Positions 1 through 5,765 of a stretch of 8,732 nucleotides of DNA are shown here, one piece after another; within the stretch, counting starts at the first letter, position 1; each line of letters starts with the position of its first letter. Under the pieces are notes generated by a model. The model had not been told where the DNA came from, made no database searches, and saw only the letters and a program-made list of their open reading frames with translations. A program made the position numbers and the translations under genes. Source of the stretch: Thiopontia sp013349825 (GTDB lineage: Bacteria > Pseudomonadota > Gammaproteobacteria > GCF-002020875); the NCBI GenBank assembly GCA_963981015.1, contig CAXCCG010000091.1, positions 1 through 8,732 of the forward strand. The letters are read 5' to 3'.

Positions 1-13
1 TTGGCCTGTGTAG

Positions 14-262
14 CCTGTAATTCAACTCAGTTGGGGAGTTTTGCAATTACCTCCTGGGCATCTTCCAAATAATCTTACGGTCACCAATATCAGAGCAGGG
101 AATTCGAATTCACGGAACCCCGTACTGGCTTCGTTCGCTTATCAGATTATCCCTTATCGAGGGTTTGGGTCAGGGATTTTACGTGCCTTGGAGAGTCACC
201 CCGCTATCGATTTTGTTGATGATCGTGAGGGTAATCTCTTTAAGTGCATCATTAAGCGATGA
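14..262 (+). pseudogene. C-terminal remnant of a COG2865-type ATP-binding protein
   Basis: The reading frame ending at 262 translates to the typical C-terminus of COG2865-like proteins (AlbA_2/Schlafen-type N-domain followed by HATPase_c_4). Recognisable blocks are PPGHLPNNLTV, RAGNSNSRNPVLASFAY, IPYRGFGSGILRALE and DFVDDREGNLFKCIIKR. These proteins are putative ATP-dependent transcriptional regulators or accessory proteins of unclear function. Only about 75-80 residues of a family that usually exceeds 400 are present. An in-frame TAG at 11-13 blocks the frame upstream, and no plausible start or ribosome binding site precedes it; the TTG at 41 falls inside a conserved block. A different frame is open from base 1 to about 69, so a frameshift near 45-55 is possible. 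Its TGA (260-262) directly abuts the convergent fabI stop. I infer a decayed gene whose N-terminal part lies, or lay, left of the window. The family call comes from motif memory. Confidence 0.6.
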
Positions 263-1063
263 TTACTCTTCTCCTCTTACCCCGTAAGTCGCCATACCGG
301 TAGTGTTATAGCCACCATCGACATAAGTAATCTCACCGGTCATGCCGGATGCCAGATCAGAACAGAGGAATGCACCCACATTACCCACCTCATCAATGGT
401 GACGTTGCGGCGTAGTGGCGAGTTCTTCTCGGAGTAGTCGAGCAGCAGGTTAAAGTCACCGATGCCTTTTGCTGCCAAAGTCTTGATCGGACCGGCAGAG
501 AGGCCGTTGACACGAATCTGGTCGGGCCCAAGGTCAGCAGCCAGTGCGCGTACGCAGGCCTCTAGGCTGGCCTTTGCCAATCCCATTATATTGTAGTGGG
601 GGATGGAGCGGATGGCTCCAAGATAGCTCAGAGTGAGCATAGAGCCATTGCGTCCCGCCATCATCGGCAGTGCCTCACGAGCCAGTGCAGCAAAGCTGTA
701 GGAGCTGATGTCGTGCGCAATCATGGAACCTTCACGTGTCACAGAATCAACAAAGCGACCATCGAGTTCACCTTTGGGGGAGTAGGCGACGGAGTGGACT
801 AGGCAATCCAATCCATCCCAATGCTCGGCCAGAGTTTTGAAGGTGTTGCTGATATCTTCATCACTACCGACATCACAAGGGATCGCAATGTTGCTGTCCA
901 GTTCTGCCGCAAATTTTTGCGCACGCCCCTGCAACTTCTCCCCCTGATAGGTGAGTGCAATCTCCGCACCTTCACGGTGCATCGCCTTGGCAATACCCCA
1001 GGCAATAGAGCGGTTACTGGCAACGCCGATGATCAGTGCTTTTTTACCCTGCATGAAACCCAT
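263..1063 (-). CDS. fabI: Enoyl-[acyl-carrier-protein] reductase (NADH), FabI
   Basis: FabI catalyses the last reduction of each fatty-acid elongation cycle in the cytoplasm, converting trans-2-enoyl-ACP to acyl-ACP with NADH, and is the target of triclosan. The 266-residue protein matches the usual FabI length (262 in E. coli) and aligns almost without gaps. Visible features are the cofactor loop GVASNRSIAWGIA (13-25), CDV (63-65) at the adenine pocket, HSVAYSP (90-96), VTREG (108-112), and the catalytic Tyr147/Tyr157/Lys164 set within SYLGAIRSIPHYNIMGLAK. The substrate-loop region SAGPIKTLAA and the C-terminal VDGGYN block are also present. Position 93 is Ala where E. coli has Gly, which is common among FabI proteins and not by itself evidence of drug resistance. 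The ATG at 1063 is preceded by GGAAGAGGA at good spacing. The gene appears monocistronic and divergent from the transporter operon. It is complete, with no sign of damage. Confidence 0.97.
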   Translation of the reverse strand: MGFMQGKKALIIGVASNRSIAWGIAKAMHREGAEIALTYQGEKLQGRAQKFAAELDSNIAIPCDVGSDEDISNTFKTLAEHWDGLDCLVHSVAYSPKGELDGRFVDSVTREGSMIAHDISSYSFAALAREALPMMAGRNGSMLTLSYLGAIRSIPHYNIMGLAKASLEACVRALAADLGPDQIRVNGLSAGPIKTLAAKGIGDFNLLLDYSEKNSPLRRNVTIDEVGNVGAFLCSDLASGMTGEITYVDGGYNTTGMATYGVRGEE

Positions 1064-1169
1064 GACAAATCCTCTTCCAATATTCTCTAAATGTAATGTT
1101 GAGTAATTCTGATATGATTCAGGCCATCCAAAAGACCTTACTGAATGGCGAATATTCTACACAGACAAC
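1064..1169. promoter_or_regulatory. Divergent fabI / peptide-transporter intergenic region
   Basis: These 106 bases must hold the start signals for both fabI (leftward) and the transporter operon (rightward). On the plus strand an extended -10 element, TG-A-TATGAT, lies at 1110-1118. It would start transcription near 1125 and leave a leader of about 45 nt before the GTG at 1170; no good -35 accompanies it. A short inverted repeat, CTGA-N6-TCAG (1109-1122), overlaps this -10 and could be an operator. On the minus strand the fabI ribosome binding site (GGAAGAGGA) is clear, but I could not choose a fabI promoter. The promoter assignments are inference. Confidence 0.35.
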
Positions 1170-3329
1170 GTGAATAGTAACAGGGTAAAAAGATGCGGAA
1201 TATCAAAATGGCTACTTGCAGCTCTGTTGTATGGCCTGTTTCCGCTGTTGGCTTCGGCAAACTGGAATAGCCCCTACTCAGAGGAGGGGGTGGAATCGCA
1301 AGTGCTCTACTCCTCTTTTTCAGGTCGTCCCAAACATTTGGATCCGGCGCGCTCCTACAGCTCCAATGAGTACACCTTTATCGGGCAGATTTATGAGCCA
1401 CCGTTGCAGTACCACTATCTGAAGCGACCTTATCAGTTGGAACCACTGGGGGCGGTAGAGATGCCGAAGGTCACCTACCTAGATCAACAGGGAGATCCAC
1501 TGCCAAAGGATGCTTCAATCGAGCAGATTGTCTACTCACTCTATGAAATTACCCTTCGAGAGGGGGTACAGTACCAACCTCATCCCGCTTTTAGTCCTGT
1601 GGATGAGGTGCTATTGGACCGCATGGAGCAGTTGAGTGACTTTCCACAGCCGGGAAGTCGTACCCTCACTGCAGATGACTACATCTATCAGATTAAACGT
1701 CTGGCTCACCCCGCAATTCACTCACCGATTTTTGGGTTAATGACAGAGTATATTGTTGGCCTTCAGGGGTTACGGGATCAGCTTAAAGAGGCTCGCAAGG
1801 AGAGTCCTGAACAGTGGCTTGACCTGCGAAAATTCCCTCTGGAGGGGGTGGAACGGGTTGATGAACAGACTTATCGCATCAAAATCAAAGGGAAATACCC
1901 GCAATTTCTCTATTGGCTGGCGATGCCATTCTTTGCTCCGATGCCGTGGGAGGTCGAGCAGTTTTATGAAAGGCCGCAATTAAAACAGAAGAACATTACG
2001 CTGGACTGGTACCCGGTAGGGACAGGCCCCTTTATGCTCACAGTCAATAACCCCAATCGAAAAATGGTGCTGGAGCGTAACCCCAATTACCATGCGGACT
2101 TCTACCCGAACGAAGGTGAGGCGACTGATCAGGCACAGGGGTTGCTGGAAGATGCCGGTCAACCCATTCCGTTCCTGGACCGTATAGAGTTCAGTCTTGA
2201 GAAAGAGACCATTCCGTACTGGAACAAGTTTCTCCAAGGCTATTATGATGCCTCGGGCATTAGTTCAGACAGCTTTGATCAGGCCGTTCAACTCTCCGGC
2301 AGTGGTGAGGCGCAACTGACCCCCGAAATGGAACAACAGGGGATGCGCCTGCAGACCTCGGTCTCTACCTCAATCTACTACATGGGGTTTAATATGGCAG
2401 ATCCTGTGGTTGGTGGGACGAGTGAACGGGCACGCAAGCTGCGTCAGGCTATCTCAATTGTGGTTGATTACGAAGAGTACATCTCAATCTTTGCCAATGG
2501 GCGGGGTATACCGGCACAAGGGCCGTTACCCGCCGGGATATTTGGTCATCAAGCCGGAGAAGCGGGGATTAATCCAACCGTCTACCGTTGGCAGCAGGGT
2601 AAACCGGTGCGGCGCTCTATTGATGAAGCAAAGGCGCTGCTGGTTGACGCGGGTTACCCCAATGGACGAGATGCCGAGAGTGGTAAACCGCTCACCCTCT
2701 ATTTTGATGTGACCGCCAGTGGACCTGACGATAAGGCAAGGATGGATTGGTACCGTAAACAGTTTGAGAAGATTGATCTGCAACTGGTGATCCGTAATAC
2801 CGACTACAATCGCTTTCAGGACAAAATGCTCAATGGGAGTGCGCAGATCTTTCTCTGGGGGTGGAATGCAGACTATCCCGATCCAGAGAACTTCCTTTTT
2901 CTGCTCTATGGTCCCAACGCCAAGATGGAAAAGAATGGAGAGAACGCCGCCAACTACAGCAACCCTGAGTTTGATCGACTGTTTGAGCAGATGAAGAATA
3001 TGGAGAATAGCCCCGAACGACAGCAGGTAATCCATCAGATTATGGCAATCTTGCAGGATGATGCACCATGGCTCTGGGGATTCCATCCCAAGAATTTTGG
3101 TCTTTACCACCGCTGGTACCGTAATACCAAACCTAACCTGATGGCGAACAATACCCTCAAATACGCGCGGCTAGATCCTGTGGAGCGTAACAAAATGAGA
3201 AAAGAGTGGAACGACCCAGTGCTGTGGCCACTGTGGGGAGGAGGACTATTGATGATGGCGCTGGTGGTGCCGGCATGGCTGGGAATTCGTCGTAAAGAGC
3301 GGCAGTCGTTGCGGGTAGAGGTGAAGTAG
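1170..3329 (+). CDS. ABC transporter substrate-binding protein, family 5 (peptide), with C-terminal membrane anchor
   Basis: This is the binding component of a peptide-type ABC importer, expected in the periplasm. Residues 1-30 form a signal peptide: a basic n-region, a hydrophobic stretch from Trp14 to Leu27, and a likely signal peptidase I site ASA|N after Ala30. There is no lipobox. SBP_bac_5 hallmarks follow: HLDPARSYSSNEY and QIYEPPLQYHY near the mature N-terminus, then YPVGTGPFML, RNPNYHADFY and ARKLRQAISI. The motif WNADYPDP (Trp565-Pro572) aligns with the OppA segment whose Asp (here Asp568) salt-bridges the peptide alpha-amino group. At 719 residues it is longer than the usual 500-600. 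A hydrophobic stretch at about 685-706 followed by RRKER predicts a C-terminal membrane span with a short cytoplasmic tail. The GTG start is the only start codon after the in-frame stop at 1110-1112 and gives a normal signal peptide, but no Shine-Dalgarno sequence is visible. It is the first gene of a four-gene operon. Peptide specificity is inferred. Confidence 0.9.
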   Translation: MNSNRVKRCGISKWLLAALLYGLFPLLASANWNSPYSEEGVESQVLYSSFSGRPKHLDPARSYSSNEYTFIGQIYEPPLQYHYLKRPYQLEPLGAVEMPKVTYLDQQGDPLPKDASIEQIVYSLYEITLREGVQYQPHPAFSPVDEVLLDRMEQLSDFPQPGSRTLTADDYIYQIKRLAHPAIHSPIFGLMTEYIVGLQGLRDQLKEARKESPEQWLDLRKFPLEGVERVDEQTYRIKIKGKYPQFLYWLAMPFFAPMPWEVEQFYERPQLKQKNITLDWYPVGTGPFMLTVNNPNRKMVLERNPNYHADFYPNEGEATDQAQGLLEDAGQPIPFLDRIEFSLEKETIPYWNKFLQGYYDASGISSDSFDQAVQLSGSGEAQLTPEMEQQGMRLQTSVSTSIYYMGFNMADPVVGGTSERARKLRQAISIVVDYEEYISIFANGRGIPAQGPLPAGIFGHQAGEAGINPTVYRWQQGKPVRRSIDEAKALLVDAGYPNGRDAESGKPLTLYFDVTASGPDDKARMDWYRKQFEKIDLQLVIRNTDYNRFQDKMLNGSAQIFLWGWNADYPDPENFLFLLYGPNAKMEKNGENAANYSNPEFDRLFEQMKNMENSPERQQVIHQIMAILQDDAPWLWGFHPKNFGLYHRWYRNTKPNLMANNTLKYARLDPVERNKMRKEWNDPVLWPLWGGGLLMMALVVPAWLGIRRKERQSLRVEVK

Positions 3330-3330
3330 G

Positions 3331-4308
3331 ATGCTGAACTATATCCTGCGCCGTATCCTCTATGCCATCCCGATTCTGGTGGGGGTTAATCTGATCACCT
3401 TCTTCCTCTTCTTTGTGGTCAATACCCCGGATGATATGGCACGGATGCAGCTGGGAATGAAGCATGTCACTCCAGAGGCGATTGATAACTGGAAGCAGGA
3501 GCGGGGTTATGATCGTCCGCTGTTTTGGAATGATGCTGCCGCTGGTGCAGGGCAGGCGACAGAAACCCTGCTCTACAGCGAATCGACCAAGCTGTTCCGC
3601 TTCGATTTCGGGGTGGCCGACGATGGACGTGATATCGGAGGTGATATCCGTGAACGTATGGGACCCAGTCTGGCCATTGCGGTACCCACTTTTATCCTCG
3701 GGCTGATGGCCAATATCACCTTTGCTCTGTTGATGGTCTTTTTTCGTGCCACCTACCTTGAACTCTCCGGCGTGGTGTTAACGGTTGTATTGATGTCGAT
3801 CTCCGGCCTCTTCTACATCATTGGAGGACAATTTGTGGTGGGTAAACTGATGCACCTGGTGCCGATCTCCGGCTACGAGAGTGGGTTGGATGCCTTCCGG
3901 TTTGTACTTTTGCCGGTGGCGATTGGGGTGATCTCCGGTATCGGTTCCGGAGTACGCTGGTATCGCACTATTTTTCTGGAAGAGATGGGGAAGGATTATG
4001 TACGTACGGCCCGTGCCAAGGGGCTACCCGAAGGACGGGTGCTGTTCCACCATGTGCTGCGTAACGCAATGATCCCCATTCTGACCGGGGCTGTGGTGGT
4101 ACTGCCATTGCTGTTTATGGGGAGTTTGATTACTGAATCCTTTTTCGGGATTCCCGGTCTGGGAAGCTACACCATTGAGGCGATCAATGCACAGGACTTT
4201 GCCATTGTACGGGCGATGGTCTTTCTGGGGGCAGTACTCTATATCATAGGGCTGCTTTTGACCGACCTCTCTTATACCTTGGTAGATCCCAGGGTGAGGC
4301 TCTCATGA
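3331..4308 (+). CDS. Peptide ABC transporter permease, OppB/DppB type
   Basis: This is the first of two inner-membrane subunits forming the translocation pore for peptides delivered by the binding protein encoded just upstream. It begins with the standard MLNYILRRILYAIPILVG block, and membrane spans are predicted at about 9-30, 114-138, 145-165, 189-208, 249-270 and 293-316, the canonical six. The loop at 31-110 contains the family-type segment ERGYDRPLFW and should be periplasmic. The EAA coupling motif that docks on the ATPase starts at Glu217-Glu218 (EEMGKDYVRTARAKG). The 325-residue length is normal. The ATG lies one base after the stop of the upstream gene and is preceded by GAGGTGAAG, which supports tight coupling. 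The stop overlaps the next start as ATGA. Nothing is missing, and this is the most conventional subunit of the operon. Confidence 0.94.
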   Translation: MLNYILRRILYAIPILVGVNLITFFLFFVVNTPDDMARMQLGMKHVTPEAIDNWKQERGYDRPLFWNDAAAGAGQATETLLYSESTKLFRFDFGVADDGRDIGGDIRERMGPSLAIAVPTFILGLMANITFALLMVFFRATYLELSGVVLTVVLMSISGLFYIIGGQFVVGKLMHLVPISGYESGLDAFRFVLLPVAIGVISGIGSGVRWYRTIFLEEMGKDYVRTARAKGLPEGRVLFHHVLRNAMIPILTGAVVVLPLLFMGSLITESFFGIPGLGSYTIEAINAQDFAIVRAMVFLGAVLYIIGLLLTDLSYTLVDPRVRLS

Positions 4309-5765
4309 GTGCTCTCTATGCATTAGTGGGTGCCAAGCCACTCTTTCTCTGGACTGATCTGTTGATCTGGTTACTTGTAGCCGTGATTCTGTTTGGTGTC
4401 TCCTATACCCGCAAACGTCCCCACCTGTTGGCACCGTGGCATCGGGTGGCACGCAGTCGTTTGGCCATGGGGTCTTTGGTGGTGCTACTGGTCTATGTGG
4501 TGATTGGCCTGCTTGACTCAATCCACTATCGTCCTGCACTGGAACAGAGTGAACCGGGTGATGAGATCCACTATGCAGTTGAGGCACGTACAGTGCTTGA
4601 TTGGTTAGTCGGTGACCTGCGTGAAGCGAGCGAGAAGAGCTACTCCGCACCGATGGCGACACACCTCTATAGTCGTGAAAATGTAGAAGGAGAGCAAGGT
4701 GTTACGCAGCGAGACTATCCTCGTCTGAAATATGGGGGCAACCACCTGCAAGATCCGCAGCAGCGTAGTGGCGATATTACCCAATCTCTGTTGTTGGGTA
4801 GTGTGCAGGGGCTGTTGCTCTGGTCGTTAATTGTGCTGATGTTGGTGCTCTGGCTACGGTATCGAAAAGGCGGTTCGCCGCTCCAACGGATCGTCACTCT
4901 GCTGCGTGGTCATGCAGATGTGAGTGAGAAGCAGCCTCTTCCCTGGCCAACGATCCTCTGGGTGACTGCGCTGGTTTCTGTGTTGTTGATGATGGCGATC
5001 CAGCTGGGGGTGAAATACCATATTCTCGGTACCGATAAAGTGGGACAGGATGTCTTTTATCAGGCAGTAAAGAGCATTCGTACCGGCTTGGTGATTGGTA
5101 CCCTCACCACCTTGATCATGCTCCCTTTTGCAGTGATGTTGGGAATTATGGCGGGCTATTTCCGTGGCTGGATAGATGACCTGATCCAGTACACCTACAC
5201 CACACTCAACTCAATCCCCGGCGTACTGTTGATCGCAGCTGCAATTTTGATGATTCAGGTCTATATTGATAATAATGCACTCCTATTTGAGACCACCGAA
5301 GAGCGCTCGGACCTGCGTTTGTTGTTCCTCTGTATTATCCTCGGGGTCACCAGCTGGACAGGTCTCTGCCGACTGCTACGTGGTGAAACTCTGAAACTGC
5401 GAGAGATGGACTACATTACCGCATCCCACGCCTTCGGAGTGAGTCATCTGCGCATTATTACCCGTCATATTCTGCCGAATGTAATGCATGTGGTATTGAT
5501 CTCGGTCGTGCTCGACTTCAGTGGGCTGGTACTGGCTGAAGCGGTACTCTCCTATGTCGGGGTTGGGGTCGACCCCACTATGCATAGCTGGGGCAATATG
5601 ATCAATGGGGCACGACTGGAGATGGCGCGCGAACCGGTGGTGTGGTGGACCTTGCTGGCCTCTTTCCTCTTTATGTTTGTATTGGTGTTGGCTGCAAACC
5701 TCTTTTCCGATGTGGTACGAGAGGCGTTTGATCCAAGAGTGCAGAGTCGGGGAGAGAGATTTTGA
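4305..5765 (+). CDS. Enlarged OppC/DppC-type peptide ABC transporter permease
   Basis: This is the second pore subunit of the importer. Its C-terminal half is a normal OppC core: HILGTDKVGQD (239-249) precedes the transport-domain spans, an EAA-type loop lies at about 361-391 (GETLKLREMDYITASHAFG), and the ending is FDPRVQSRG. The protein has 486 residues, whereas this family usually has about 300. The extra sequence is at the N-terminal side. Hydrophobic segments at about 15-34 and 51-69 flank an arginine-rich loop. A mixed-charge region of about 95 residues (70-163) follows, then spans at about 165-187 and 215-233 joined by a basic loop (RYRKGG onward). The segment RSRLAMGSLVVLLVYVV resembles the usual OppC first span, so the later pair looks like an inserted hairpin. 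The positive-inside pattern places the N-terminus and loop 70-163 in the periplasm. The gene starts with ATGA overlapping the upstream stop, after GGTGAGG. Confidence 0.91.
   Translation: MSALYALVGAKPLFLWTDLLIWLLVAVILFGVSYTRKRPHLLAPWHRVARSRLAMGSLVVLLVYVVIGLLDSIHYRPALEQSEPGDEIHYAVEARTVLDWLVGDLREASEKSYSAPMATHLYSRENVEGEQGVTQRDYPRLKYGGNHLQDPQQRSGDITQSLLLGSVQGLLLWSLIVLMLVLWLRYRKGGSPLQRIVTLLRGHADVSEKQPLPWPTILWVTALVSVLLMMAIQLGVKYHILGTDKVGQDVFYQAVKSIRTGLVIGTLTTLIMLPFAVMLGIMAGYFRGWIDDLIQYTYTTLNSIPGVLLIAAAILMIQVYIDNNALLFETTEERSDLRLLFLCIILGVTSWTGLCRLLRGETLKLREMDYITASHAFGVSHLRIITRHILPNVMHVVLISVVLDFSGLVLAEAVLSYVGVGVDPTMHSWGNMINGARLEMAREPVVWWTLLASFLFMFVLVLAANLFSDVVREAFDPRVQSRGERF

Noticed and set aside
100..111. 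12-bp perfect palindrome GAATTCGAATTC
   Set aside because: It encodes part of the conserved NSN motif of the COG2865-like remnant and is explained by codon choice. Nothing nearby suggests a regulatory or cloning origin.
263..1063. Ala93 in FabI as a triclosan-resistance change
   Set aside because: E. coli has Gly93, where Val or Ser changes give resistance, but Ala at this position is found naturally in many FabI proteins. Sequence alone does not support a resistance claim.
821..1090. 89-codon plus-strand frame opposite the fabI start
   Set aside because: It is antisense to the conserved cofactor-binding half of FabI and extends only a little past its start. No protein motif or ribosome binding site supports it.
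2526..3110. 194-codon open frame on the minus strand
   Set aside because: It lies wholly inside the substrate-binding protein gene, whose motifs are clear on the plus strand. The antisense translation shows no recognisable domain or ribosome binding site.
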